From positions 58,756,968 to 58,820,967 of the forward strand of contig OW799234.1 in the NCBI GenBank assembly GCA_941918925.1: 64,000 nucleotides of DNA, written 5' to 3'. The stretch comes from Phyto melanocephala. Lineage: Eukaryota > Arthropoda > Insecta > Diptera > Rhinophoridae. The notes beneath the pieces are model-generated. The model was given only the letters and a program-made list of their open reading frames with translations. It was not told where the DNA came from and searched no databases. The position numbers were made by a program, and so were the translations under genes. Below, piece after piece: positions 1-11,490 of the stretch. Position 1 is the stretch's first letter; every line of letters starts with the position of its first letter.

Positions 1-119
1 GCACAAAAAAATTGTTTTTTCTCCATTAATTTCTAAATAACTCCAAAACGATAAGAGATAGATAAAAATTGTATTCCACTGAAATAAATACAATTTTGTT
101 ACACATTTTTTAGTGTTTT

Positions 120-1450
120 ATTTTTGAAAATCGGATGACTGATTCTCGTGTTAGGAGGAAATATGTGTCCGTACCTGGCTAATTTAAGGGGAAAAATTTG
201 CCACGCCCATAAAAAAAATTCCAGATCTGATGGAAAAAAACTGACAACGGATTTGAGTTCAGCGCATCAAAATCCATATTATCCACATAGTTTTATTAAA
301 TGGAGGATTTTGCTGCAGAGCAGTGTAATTATCGCCTAATAGGATATGAACAATCATTTAGATGAATATTTCGAAAACATTAAGGGATACAAGAAAGGTA
401 TGAAAAAGGGGAAAATATGGGAAAGTGTGTATAATTCTTAACTACAGGGACAATATGTTACTATTGATTCGAAATGAAACCGAAAATTATATAAGCGACC
501 CAATAAGCACTATTTTCATTTGTGTGGTACCTCTGTGTTTGCTGCGGTTGCTAGAAGCTATAATTATGAAATTATAAACTTTTGATTCGAGGTGAGACTC
601 ACAGTATATTCTCGAACAAAAAGGGAATTCCTTCTCATTCTTTTTTATCACTTCTTGTATTATTGCCTAATAGAACATGAAAAATTATTTAAATGAAATT
701 TTTGGAAACTTTTAGGGGGACAAAATGGATACCAAAATAGGGGAAATACGGAAAAGTATGCATAATTCTTAATAAAAGATATAATAAGTGAATAACGAGT
801 ACAAATGGGAGGCTTGTATTTGCAAAAAAAAAAAAAAACGCAATAGATAGGCTGTTAAAGGCTAACACCAATTGAGAACAATCTATGGTAAGAATTTGGG
901 GTTTGTTTTAATTACTCGTACCAGAGTAATTAGTCGAAATTGAAAAAATGTGTGCAACCAAAAGGGTAAATTTTTTGGGTTTATGAGATTCGTGACAATT
1001 AATTCGAGATGAAAGGGAAAATATTGTGGTCGAAAGATAAAGTTGTTTTTGCATTTTGATGGTACTTTTAGTATTTTCTACGGTTGTTAAAGAATAATTT
1101 TAAAACAAGGCACTTTTGATTAAGGTTGATATTGAAAATAGTGGTTGACAAAAAATATACTTTTCTAATTTTTATGGTAGTTTTTGTACATTCTAAGTTC
1201 GAGAAACTAGAACTATGGAATCAGAGTCTATTGTTTCCAGGTGCGAATTAAAATTCTGTTCTGCTTTGTTTGTTTTATTGTTCTTTACTTACTTTTTCGT
1301 ATTTGTTTGCCATTTTCTGTGTTTTTTTTATTTATGAATCTTGAATTTTAAAGTTAAGGACAATTGTTTCAAGTAAATTATGGAAATAATATCATCGACC
1401 TAAATGGAATTCAGAAATTAGAAACTAAGAATCAAAGTTGACTTTGACAT
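120..1450. repeat. Degenerate tandem repeat, period about 330 bp
   Basis: Related segments recur here. Bases 328-440 and 662-772 align well: both contain 'attatcgcctaatag' or its variant, then a Gaa-aacattaaggg-like stretch, then 'gggaaatacggaaaag' and 'ataattctta'. A second landmark, a '(g)attcgagatga' tract after a 'ctacggttgttaaag'-like tract, occurs near 545-595, 955-1015 and 1070-1130. The copies differ by many substitutions, so this is an old array. No open reading frame of note lies in it. It could be the decayed interior of an unidentified element rather than a satellite. Confidence 0.45.
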
Positions 1451-1615
1451 ACCCCGACAGTACTTCTCATAAAAAAAAAAATAAAATAATCAGAGAAGCA
1501 CTACATAAATTTAACGAAGAATTATTCAGTTATTAAAAAATGATTTAGTATTCAAAATTACTGTTTACTGTGCTACCGAAGCAGCTGATATTTTGCTATA
1601 TAAAAATATAAAAAA

Positions 1616-2111
1616 CTTGAAAAGCCCAGCGCGCGTTGCTACGCCCCTAAATGAATAAAAATGCATTCTGACTTTTAATTGAATATCATGTGTAAAAAGC
1701 TAAACAATATAACTTTTTTAACGGGCGTGGTGCTGCCCACTTTTATAATCACAAAACTGTACAGTCATGACAGCTCAATATGTCTAAAAAGTTTTAGAAA
1801 AATCGCTCAAGTTCAAGAAGCTGAAAATAATAACTTTTTATGGGCGTAACACGTCCCACTTTCTAATCAGGAAACTGTATAGTAATGACAGCTCAATATG
1901 TGTGCAAAGTTTCAGAAAAATCAGTCAAGTGCAAGCAGCTACAAATGATAACTAATTTTTTGTGGGCGTGGCTCCGCCCACTTTTTACCACCCATAAACA
2001 CTCCCTCGAATGTGAACAACAACTTGACAAAGTTTGAGTCCGATCGGTTTAACAGTTTCGGAGTCTATAGCTAACACAAACACACACAGAGTTTCACCTC
2101 TATATATATAG
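1616..2111 (+). mobile_element. Short element made of ~121-bp subunits (copy 1)
   Basis: It starts at a GC-rich head, 'gcgcgcgttgctacgcccc', and ends at 'gagtttcacctctatatata'. Between them three ~121-bp subunits follow each other, starting near 1722, 1843 and 1966. Each opens with a 'gggcgtgg...cgcccactttt' block that can pair with itself, followed by 'gacagctcaatatgtgtgcaaagtttcag' pieces and 'tcaagtgcaag'. It has no coding capacity. The shared head and tail in the adjacent copy show that this is a unit with defined ends rather than a plain satellite. The class is not established. Confidence 0.65.
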
Positions 2112-2888
2112 ACTAGCCAAACACGGCGCGCGTTGCTACGCCCCTTAATTAATCGAAATGCATTCTGAATTTTAATTGAATATCAAGTGCGAAAACCTAA
2201 AAATTATAATTTTGTATGGGCGTGGCATTTCCCACTTTTCTAATCACGAAATTGTAAAGTCATAACAGCTCAACATGTGTGCAAAGTTTCAGAAGAATCG
2301 GACCAGTGCAAGTACCTCAAAATTATAACTGTTTTTATGGGCGTGGCCCTGCCCACTTTTCTAATCACGAATTTATAAAGTCATAACAGCTCAAGATGTG
2401 TGCAAAGTTTCAGAATAATCGGTCCAGTGCAAGTACCTCAAAATGATACCTTTTTTTTATGGGCGTGGCACTGCCCACTTTTCTAATCACGAAATTATAT
2501 GGTTGTGACAGCTCGATATGTGTGCTAAGTTTCAGAAAAATCGGTCTGGTGCAAGTACCTCAATATTATAACTTTTTTTGGGGCGTGGCCCCGCCCACTT
2601 TTCTTATCACGAAATTATATAGTGATGACAGCTCAATATGTGTGCAAAGTTTCGGACAAATCGGTCAAGTGCAAGTACCTAAAAATAATAACTAATTTTT
2701 TATGTGTGTGGCCCGCCCACTTTTTTCCACCCATAAACACTCCCTGGTATGTGTACAACAACTTGCCAAAGTTTGAGTCCGTTCGGTTTTACAGTTTCGG
2801 AGTCTATAGCTAACACACACACACAAAAACACACACACACAAACACAAACACACACACACAGAGTTTCACTTTTATATATATATAGAT
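2112..2888 (+). mobile_element. Short element made of ~121-bp subunits (copy 2)
   Basis: It has the same head ('gcgcgcgttgctacgcccc', near 2128) and tail ('gagtttcacttttatatata') as the copy that abuts it upstream. This copy carries five subunits, starting near 2219, 2339, 2461, 2581 and 2703, against three in the neighbour. The last subunit of both copies is a distinct terminal type ('ccacccataaacactccc', 'acaacttg', 'agtttgagtccg'). Subunit number therefore varies between copies while head and terminal unit are fixed. A CA microsatellite sits just before the tail. Short reading frames here are by-products of the repeat. Confidence 0.65.
2810..2861. repeat. (CA)n microsatellite, interrupted
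   Basis: About 50 bases of CA dinucleotides with a few A insertions, inside the 3' end of the ~121-bp-subunit element. The adjacent copy has only a short CA tract at the same place (near 2078-2090), so the tract expanded after the copies diverged. Confidence 0.9.
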
Positions 2889-2984
2889 ACATAGATATAA
2901 AATATGAAACAAATGGCACACCTAACCCAATAGCTATTTCTTTTACGATAATTATATATAACGTATACCCCTGTTGGTTTAAAA

Positions 2985-3365
2985 CGCAGCAAAAACAAAA
3001 ATGACAACGAAGTGATTTTGCAAGTTTTTGAATAATGATGAAGTAATTTAATCAGGTGACAATAAAAATGACTTTAAAAATATCATGTCATTGAAGATCA
3101 TATGTTAACATAAATGTAGCGATGAATTGCACTCCACTTTAATGTAAGTGTATATAAATTATGCATATTTGGTGAAGAGCGACAGATATTTCATTATTTG
3201 ATTTTGTTTGCTTAGATGAATTACTTAAAATGATATTCTCATTTCATTCATTTTGAAGCACATTGCATTTAGGGAGTCATTTAGAATTAATGCTTTTACA
3301 CTACAGGTTTAAAAGTCTTGAAAACTAAATTCACTTTGCAGTACTACCAATTTTTTTTCAACTAT
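2985..3365 (+). mobile_element. MITE-like repeat, CCAGCAAAAAAA family, copy 1
   Basis: This segment aligns along its whole length with the reverse complement of 46405-46802. Shared blocks, in order, include 'gacgaagtgatt' variants, 'tgtcattg(a/g)agatcat', 'atgaa(t/c)tgcactc', 'catttagggagtcattta' and 'gtcttgaaaac...ttcactttgcagtact'. The left end reads GCAGCAAAAAC and the right end CCAATTTTTTTT, a degraded form of the inverted termini seen in the distant copy. There is no coding capacity. It is a non-autonomous DNA-transposon-like repeat of unknown superfamily. Confidence 0.6.
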
Positions 3366-3435
3366 ACTAGCAAAACAAATTAGGTAAATGAAGAGTAAAT
3401 AACATTTTCTAGACCTCTATATATCTCTAGTACAA

Positions 3436-3745
3436 AAAAAAATCATTCGAAACAGCTTCCAATATGTGACATAACATAGAATATACATTGTATTTCAAAA
3501 TGATCATACAAAATATCTCTCATGTAAACTAATGTCTGTAATTCTTAACAATTAATCTTTTATGCATGATTTTAATGAATTTGTCAGAGTTATGTACAAA
3601 CTATTCAAATATTAATGCGCGCAAGTGATCTCAAGTGGCACGCTATTGTTTCAGTCATTTGTGTTATCACGTAAATCGAATAACAAAATCATCATATTAA
3701 CCCTTTCATAATTACTTCCTTGTCATGCCTTTTTTTCACAATAAA
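3436..3745 (-). mobile_element. MITE-like repeat, CCAGCAAAAAAA family, copy 3 (partial, inverted)
   Basis: This is related to the same family but in the opposite direction to the copy ~70 bp upstream, making a head-to-head pair. Read on the plus strand it follows 46405-46802: 'cgaaacagctt...tgtgacataa', 'ctcatgtaaac', 'ttatgcatga', 'tcaaatattaatg', 'gtgatctca-gtggcacgcta', 'gtgttatcac', 'ttgtcatgccttttttt'. It is more diverged than the other two copies and its ends are worn. An alternative is that 2985-3745 is one long-arm inverted element and the 46-kb copy a half element. Confidence 0.5.
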
Positions 3746-6017
3746 TACTATTGTTACTTAACATTTAAATAAATTTTAAGAATTCCAAAATTTTTGTACT
3801 TCCTTGCATATTAACTATGTTTTAAATTTATTCAATAAGAAAAACAAATCTCTAAAAATATGAAAATAAAAAACAAGCAAAACATAAAGTTTTTAACATA
3901 TTTATCTACTTGCTCAAATATTTGTTTATCTAAAATATAAATAAACAATTGAAATAATATGGTACAACAATATTAAATGTTTAAATGCATGTTGTACACA
4001 GTCAAACATAAAACTAAATTTATTTTCATGTGTATGTATAACAAGAATATGCTAAAAAAAATAACTGAGTTTGTATAGATAATTTGTGTGACTAACATAG
4101 ACATTTCTTTAAGCTGGCAAATGAGGTAAACCTTAGAATTTATTTAAATAAATTTTAACGAATGCATACATATATTTTTGTTTTTATGTACATGTAAGTA
4201 TTTTGTGCGTATACGTAATATATAAAAATTTTAATGTGTATACGTACAGCGGTACGAATTCTTTAAGAGAATACCTGATCTCGTCCTAAATGTGAAATAA
4301 TTTGTCAGCAATAAATTGATTATGAATACAGGTTGATACAAAAATTGTTTTTTACCAATGTATTTCATTTATTAATTTAATTTTATTTTATTAGAATTTT
4401 AATTTATTGCTGAGCCCAGAAAAAAAATAATCGAATTCATTGCAAATCGAATGGTTCAAGGGTTGAAATTTTCTTTTGTGGGTCTATTTCAAGAAGCGAA
4501 ATTTCTTAGTGCTGACTAAATATTTATATTCCAAAACAAAACTTTATAGACCGTTAAACTTAACTATCGCAACTAAACTATGCGGTTGGCAACAATTGCG
4601 GTACTCACAACCGATACTGTTGTCTCTGTTTTTATAACCTGTTGCTTGACTATAGGCCATAAAGGACATATTTGCTCATATTAATTATATTCATTAAGAC
4701 ATGAAGGTTTGAAGTAGGGATTCATTTGAATTTCTTAGTTTTGTTTTGCACACAGAATATGAATTTTATTTTGGGGAATTTTTATTGAAGCTCCGCCAAA
4801 CCCAGTCAAGTTATGTGTGCAGTGCCTCCATTTTGCTCAAAAGGTGCTTCTTTGGCACATATTTGAGTCAAAAATAATCACAAAATATATTTAAATAACG
4901 CTCCAGTTGAGTGTCAAGGTCACAGTGTTTTATGTAAGGATTCATGGCATTTAACTAACTTGATATAATTCCACCGCATGAACTATCTCTGGGCTAACAA
5001 CGCTTATCTTGGTACAAATCTGTTGCACGGAGTATCTCTGGATTATTGTCGATTGTCTTTATCTGCTTTTTCCATAAATTTTCTTTAGCATTACAGAATA
5101 AGTGGTAAATTCAGATGGTTGAACTAGTTTGATATTTGAAGCATGCATTGAAGCGTATCTAAGTCATCATAAATTAACCGCTGTCATAAACGTCTGCTAC
5201 CTCTAATTTTCAACTATAATTTTCTACTCGAAACGGTTGTACTTTAGCTAGTTTGTGCCTTGTCTCTATTTAAACATAGGGATGTGGATATTACGTTTCA
5301 AGATTCACAAACATAACTATTGGCCTTATAATAGTCCATTTACTTAATGGAGTTCCATTTAAACCTGATTTAAATTTATTCTGGAAGTGAATTGAAGAAC
5401 TGCCAACCACGGTATTGCTGCATTATCCAAATTCTCTTTTGGGTTTTACCAAGCACTAATTTTAAAAATTCTAATTAGTGCCTTTTTGAATAAAAATATA
5501 TCAGACTTTTACACTTAAGAATGCAGGGACCACAGCTTGCAATTTGGTGTTCTCCTTTTAATAAACAATTTTCTTAGTGGTTAAGTTACTTGATAGTTTT
5601 ATAAAAATATTGTTCCAAATGTTTCTCCCCAAAACTACACTGATTATTAACCGGCGTACTCAAAATTATTACATATATTCGTAGAAATATTTCGCAACTT
5701 TAATTAGTAAATATATTCATAAATTATTTTGGCAGTGAAATAAAAGTAAACGCATCCATAAATTATTCATAAAAAAAGTTATTTACCTATATCCCAGAAA
5801 GTTATATGGCGATTAAGCTGGGTCTCAATACAGATTTTATAGCAAAATTTTCAACAAACTTATTCCTCGTAAATATCAGCGCAGTAAGTGGTGGTTCCAG
5901 TAGTTAATTTAAACAAACTTACGGACAGACGCATTTACGCACATTGCTTAATTGACTGTCTCTGAATAATCTTTAAATAAATACTAAATTCGTTAGATAG
6001 GAAATGAATACTTTAAA
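3746..6017. other. AT-rich sequence, no recognisable feature
   Basis: No convincing reading frame, splice-bounded exon or repeat with a second copy in the window. Bases 4560-5460 are somewhat less AT-rich and give scattered protein-like phrases on the minus strand, but with many stops and no conserved motif I can trust. Confidence 0.5.
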
Positions 6018-6066
6018 AATTACAAAGCTTTGTATACCCTTGGAAATACAGGTAAAGGGTGTAAAA
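6018..6066 (-). mobile_element. HINE2 end fragment
   Basis: The sequence 'aaagctttgtataccc...acaggtaaagggtgt' matches the 5' end of the HINE2 element read in reverse, as seen at 55925-55970 ('aaagctatatataccc...caggtgaagggtat'). Only about 50 bases are present. Confidence 0.45.
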
Positions 6067-7223
6067 AAATAAGATTATGCAGAGATAATAAAAGTTGTTA
6101 TATCTTATTTTTGTAGCTAAATTCATGCGTCATCTTCTGGGTAAAAATCCATGGAAAATATACTTAAAAATTTGTAAAACTCATGACAAATCAGTTTCTT
6201 TTAAATTATTCAGTAATTACTCATAGGTCTTAAATAATAACGCTTATTAGCGTCGAGAACTGTTTAATTTTACACACACATAATTTGCAGTAACAGGCAA
6301 AAGTTTAAATCTTTCATGACAAAATTTTAGTTACTTTAGCATTATTTGAATACCTGCAAATGCACAGCAATGTTATATTTTTTTTGACTTTTTAAAAAAT
6401 TCTTAATAAATTTAAAACATGGCCCACGTGCCTGATACTAAATAATTTACGATTTATAGAAATAAGTTTTCTTTAAAGACATAAAAGACATTTTCATAAG
6501 TATTAAATTTGTCAAAAATTTTCAAAATTAATCAATCTTTGAAGAAACTTTAGCAAATGCCCTCGTTTATTTTACGTTTGTCCTTAGAAACAAAAACAAA
6601 AACAAAAAAGAAACAGCCAACGGACTAGGATTACAACAATAATATTTAGCAATCAAAAATGCGCATATAAATTAGTTTTAGAAAATATGTATTTGTGTCT
6701 ATACTCCAAAAAGGAAACTAAATTTGTTTCAAAATTGAAGTTTCTTTAATCACACTCCTAAAAAGAACTAATTAATCTAAGCAACAGTTAGATTTGAAAT
6801 ATGTCAAAACTTTAAGTAAAACAAAAAACAAAATAAGTCATTAAGTAAAAAAATCTATAATTTTATCTTTGTTTAAGAAAATTCTTTAATATTAATTTTT
6901 TTTTTTAATATTTGAGGCCGTTGTATATTTTAAGCGGTCTGAAATCAAGAAGATTATTACGCAATCAAAAAAAATTTTATTAAAATCTCCACACCAAGAG
7001 CACAGCAAAGTCGAATTTTCGAGCATAAATTTGCTATGACCGCATACGGCAATTGGCGCCCTGAAATGCGAAACAGAGTTTTCTCATGTTTTTGTCTACC
7101 TGTCTGCTTGTCTTCATGTTTTTATATTTTCCAGTGTGAGTGTCGGTCTTTCTCTCTCACTTTTTGAACTGAGTTGGACCAAACAATACTACAGGAATTA
7201 TGATAAGTAAGTTTAAGTGATTC
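6067..7223. other. AT-rich sequence, no recognisable feature
   Basis: Nothing that I can support. A pyrimidine-rich, less AT-rich stretch near 7080-7190 has no open frame and no copy elsewhere in the window. Confidence 0.5.
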
Positions 7224-8040
7224 TTTTGGTCAACATAATCGTTCGAATTCGTTCACAATCTTGAGCATTGTAAAAAATATTTAAATTTCTGCAAAGCAGG
7301 TCTGTATGAAATGTGAAAACATCTGTGAATGCCATCTTAGTTCGTTGAATGGGAAACATTGCATTTTTTCACGGTAACGTGGCAAAAGAGCAAGCAACCT
7401 CGACTCATCAACGTGCCCAACAATTGAGCATCAACAGTGTCATTGAAAATATGGACTATCGGATCGAGGTGTGCCGCCTAGGTTGGGGGGGCCATTTGGC
7501 CGATATTTTGTTCCATACATAATTGAAGCATACAAATATTATCATTATAAAAATAAATGATAATAATTTCATAATAATTTTTTTCAAAACTTCGGTATGC
7601 AAGAAAAATGTTTTCGTAAATTTAATCTTTCAATGAAAGTGGCCGTTAAAATACGCGTGTCAATAAAGTTTCTGCTAATAAACATAACTTAGATATTTCA
7701 ATATAGTCCTTTAGTATTCCAAAATCTTTATTCATAGAGAATTTACATGAATTTAAGAGAAAAGTTTTATCTACGAAATAGTGCTAATTTATATTTGTTA
7801 TCTTATGTTCTCTTGAAGTTATGCTCTATTAAAAATGGGAATTTAGGAAAATTTTGACATAAGTAAAAAAAAATTATCTCTAAACATCATAAACAATTTA
7901 TATTCATGTACTAATGGCTAACAAATTTTAAAATTATACAAAACTTATTTCGTTTGAAAATCTTTTAAAAGCAAAATGTTATAGAAGTTTAAAAATCAAA
8001 ATCTTACTAATAAATTTCCCGTTTTAGCAAAATGCTGAGA
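7224..8040 (-). mobile_element. Truncated HINE1 piece carrying a mariner deletion derivative
   Basis: Bases 7224-7590 are the mariner part in reverse: 'gattcttttggtcaacataa', 'gaatgccatcttagttcgtt', 'ccaacaattgagcatcaaca' and 'ggggccatttggccgatat' all recur at 62990-63250. The outer left end is missing, so the piece starts abruptly inside mariner. Bases 7590-8040 are HINE1 interior: 'tctttcaatgaaagtggccg', 'cgcgtgtcaataaagtttct', 'atttcaatatagtccttta'. It lies directly beside a longer HINE1 copy in the same orientation, so it may be a partial duplication of that copy or an independent older insertion. Confidence 0.65.
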
Positions 8041-8099
8041 ATGTATATTTTGAATCACCGTGTGATAATAATATAAAAATATGTATCACTTTCTTTGTA

Positions 8100-8445
8100 G
8101 AGGGTGGCTAAATTGTAAGGGCCAATTTTAGAAAGTCTGTGAATGCCTTCTTAGTTCATTGAATGGGAACCACTGCTGGTTTTTGCGATAGTGTGGCAAA
8201 AGAGCAGTCAACCTCTACTCATCATCATGCCCAACAATTGAGCATCAACATTGTCATTGAAAATTTGGACTATCAGATAGAGGTGTGGCGCCAAGGATGG
8301 GGGGGGGGCCATTTGGCCGATATTTTGTTAAATGCATAATTGAACCATACAAATATTATCATTATAAAAAGAAATGATAATAATTTCTTAAATAATTTGT
8401 GTTTTATTTAAAAACAACATCAGCCCTTACAATTTAACCACCCTT
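8100..8445. mobile_element. Nested mariner deletion derivative (346 bp)
   Basis: It has inverted ends: GAGGGTGGCTAAATTGTAAG on the left and the mirror 'cttacaatttaaccaccctt' on the right, with TA beside each end (8098-8099 and 8446-8447). The interior keeps only non-catalytic sequence shared with 25508-26144 and 62872-63486. It sits inside HINE1 at the same relative place as in the other filled copies. A (G)n run of nine lies near 8303. Confidence 0.75.
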
Positions 8446-8637
8446 TATAACTTCGATATGCTACTAAAATGCTTTTGCCAATGTAGTCTTTCAATGAAAG
8501 TGGGCGTTAAAGTAGGCGTGTCAATAAAGTTTCTGCTAATAAATACAACTTAAATATTTCAATATAGTCCTTTATTTTCCCAAAAACTTTGTCAATAGAG
8601 AAATTACATAAATTTAAGATAAACCGTTATATGGGAG

Positions 8638-9590
8638 GTAGGCGTTAAAGTGGGCGTGTCAGCTAAACTTTTTGGCACAACAATTACATTGATTAGAAGG
8701 ATATACGTAGCAAATTTGATCATCATACCTCTAATTTTAACGGTTTTATGAGCTTTTAAATTTCATTAACGGTAGATAACTTGAAAAGTGGGCGTTATAG
8801 TAGGCGTGTCAAAGTTATTTTTGCGAATGAGTACAACTTAGGTGTTTCAATATAGCCCCTTATAATTCCAAAATCTTTATTAATAGAGAAATTATATGAA
8901 TTTTGGGTAAAACGTTATATGGGCGTGTCAAAGTTATTTTTGCGAATGAGTACAACTTAGGTGTTTCAATATGGCCCTTCATTATTCCAAAATCTATATT
9001 AATAGAGAAATAATATGAATTTTTGGTAAAACCTTATATAGGAGGTGGGCGTAAAAGTGGGCGTGGCAACTTAATTTTCTGGCACAGTAATGATATTGCC
9101 CAGAGGGTTATACGTAGCAAATTTTATCATCATCCCTCTAATTTTGGCGGTTTTATGAGCTTTTAAATTTCATTAACGGTAGATAACGTGAAAAGTGGGC
9201 GTTATAGTAGGCGTGTCAAATTTTTTTTTGCGAATGAGTACAACTTAGGTGTTTCAATATAGCCCCTTATAATTCCAAAATCTTTATTAATAGAGAAATT
9301 ATATGAATTTTGGGTAAAACGTTATATGGGAGGTGGGCGTAAAAGTGGGCGTGGCACCTTATTTTCTGGCACAGTAATGACATTGCCTAGGGGGATATAC
9401 GTAGCAAATTGGATCGTCATACCTCTAATTTTGGCGGTTTTATGAGCTTTTAAATTTCATTAACGGTAGATAACGTTAAAAGTGGGCGTTATAGTAGGCG
9501 TGTCAAAGTTATTTTTGCGAATGAGTACAACTTAGGTGTTTCAATATAGCCCTTTACTATTCCAAAATCTTTATTAATAGGGGCGTGGCA
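8638..9590 (-). repeat. Internal tandem expansion within HINE1
   Basis: The block 'aaaagtgggcgttatagtag' recurs at 8784, 9191 and 9478, spaced 407 and 287 bp. Between recurrences the same order is repeated: 'gcgaatgagtacaacttagg', 'ccaaaatctttattaataga', 'gggaggtgggcgtaaaagtg' and 'tatacgtagcaaatt'. The first interval is longer because a smaller segment (about 8790-8918) is itself repeated near 8920-9040. Other HINE1 copies in the window have this module once. Confidence 0.8.
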
Positions 9591-10206
9591 CATTGATTTT
9601 CCGTTACGAAAAAGCGTCTCATCAAAAACCAAAGTGTGCAAAATTTCAGAGTCGTACATTAAATTTTGTTGCTTTTATGACGTTTTTGTTTTTGAATATA
9701 CCGAAAAATACACTGTGCGGTATAAATTTTCGTACATTTTGATCGATAACTCGTCTCCTAATACATAGATTTAGATGATTTTCGGGGTACAATATTGTTT
9801 TTACTCAGAAAATATATATTCGAAGTTTCATGAGTCTACGTTAATGCATTTGGACACAATTCCGTTTTATTCGATGTTTGAAGGACACGGTTTTTTCGAC
9901 CTACTCTTGCTTTTCGAGCTATAACTCTCTTCCTTATATTCCGATTTAGCCCATTTTGAATACCAAACAAACCTTGTCTATAAGAAAGATTCTGGCAAAA
10001 TTTGAGCCCCCTAGCTTTTTCGGTGCGACCTCTATCGTGCTTTCAACAGACGGACAGACGGACGGACATAGCTAGATCGTCATCAAATCAAACCCTGATT
10101 CAGAATATATATACTTTATGGGGTCTAAAATGGATATTTCGATGTGTTACAAACGGAATGACAAAATGAATATACCCCCACCATTTTTTTGGTGGCGGGT
10201 ATAATA

Positions 10207-11488
10207 AGACACTATGTAACGAACCAACAATTAAGGGTGTGACTTTAAAGAGGCAGCACTACCTGATGTTCCGGCCATGCTCAGAAATACTGGGGTGGAT
10301 CTTGCCTCGAATGATTCAGACCTAAGTCCATTGCATAATTATTTAAAGAAATGGATATCTTTTAAACTTATTCCCTAAATAAAACACATTTAATTTTAAA
10401 CACAAATAAAATAATTGAATTGAATTGACACATGGTAAAGAGATTATGTTGTCATTTTCTCCTCAGATTTCTATACTCTCCCTACCTTGCTATTTAGAAA
10501 ATGTTATTACGGCCCGTTGCATCTACAACCTGACTAACTACCTTTACCTTTCATGAAATATTTTTTTACACTTAGGAATTAATATAAATTTAACAATTTA
10601 TTAAAAGATTAAACATTAATAATTTTTTTTTTTATTATACTATAAGAAAATATTTTTTTTTTTTTTTTAAATATTTATTTTAAATTGAATAGAAAAACTC
10701 ACCATTTGTACTCCCATATCATCAGACCTGATGTTCGGAGAAGCAAATAATTTTTAATTGTAAACTATTGAAATTCTCTATGTAATGGTGATGTGACGTG
10801 TTTAAGTTTAAAATTAAAAAAAATGTTTATATTAAATTAAGATAAACCAGCAAAATTATAATTATTTTTAATTTAAGTTAAAAGTTAAACTAGTTATTAA
10901 TAAAATAATAAATTTAACCCGACAGTTTTAAGGTATTGGTTCTTTTAAAAATATTCGATTAAAACTATAAATTAGTTTTAAGATTTAAGTTTTATTTTTA
11001 GTTTTTAAATATAATAACAATTTGCAACAATATTTTTATTTTCTCGTCCTTAAAAAAATTTAACCTGTTTATTGAGGTAATTTAAAATTCGCTTTTAATG
11101 GTACTCGTACACATAAGGCAAGCCTCATTCAAGTTAAGGGACTTGAGTCTATACTCTGATAAAAATCCAATCTTGTAATTTCATAAAATTTCGTTTTTAA
11201 CAAAACTAAGTAGCGAATAATTTTAAAGATTTGTAAAAAAAAAATATCTGCAACCACAACTATTTTTTTATATACATATGTATCTCTATAGTTACTTATA
11301 TATTTCTTTTTATTTATTTTTCTTTAAAATTGAAACATAAAAAAAATGGTATTTCGTTCTTATCAACTAACATATTTTCACAATTAATCCAAAATTTTTT
11401 AAAAGTAAATTTATTAAAATTTTCCAAGCTACCTAGAATAACATTTTTATTTTCTTTTGTAAGTTTATATACACTAATTCCTCACAAC
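10207..11488. other. AT-rich sequence without a recognised gene, except a possible microexon
   Basis: Strongly AT-rich, with long T runs near 10620-10680. The only exception is a possible 25-nt splice-bounded segment near 10.7 kb listed separately. No repeat copies are seen elsewhere in the window. Confidence 0.5.
10703..10727 (-). CDS. Possible 25-nt microexon
   Basis: On the minus strand 'ttgcttctccgaacatcag' (a fair acceptor) is followed by 25 bases and then GTGAGTTTTT (a good donor). With one leading base carried from a previous codon, it reads SDDMGVQM. The segment is less AT-rich than its surroundings. Against it, 25 nt is too short to be significant alone, and its entry phase (1 nt + 8 codons) does not follow directly from the 35.7-kb candidate exon, which ends in phase 0, so a further exon would be needed between them. 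No homologue is recognised. It could be chance. Confidence 0.25.
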
Positions 11489-11490
11489 TA

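Larger units (their letters stand above)
8041..10206 (-). mobile_element. HINE1: DINE-1/Helentron-like non-autonomous element, reverse orientation, expanded interior
   Basis: The right end (10180-10206) is the reverse of the HINE1 5' start: TATACCCGCCACC, seven A, then TGGTGGGGGTATA. Moving left come the 'gtccgtctgtccgtctgttg' block, 'gcaccgaaaaagctaggggg' and 'caagagtaggtcgaaaaaac', then alternating 'gtgggcgt...ggcgtgtc' modules. The family layout, with short subterminal inverted repeats, a 3' hairpin and a CTTACTTG end, resembles Drosophila DINE-1/INE-1 elements, which are Helentron-related; that assignment is from memory of the family. There is no coding capacity. This copy lacks its 3' end on the left, has a mariner nested in it and carries tandem duplications of the interior. 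Confidence 0.7.

Noticed and set aside
4560..5460. Less AT-rich region with protein-like phrases on the minus strand (for example FEQNGGTAHIT)
   Set aside because: Resembles the second catalytic motif of Tc1/mariner transposases only over a few residues; many stops, no ends and no second motif.
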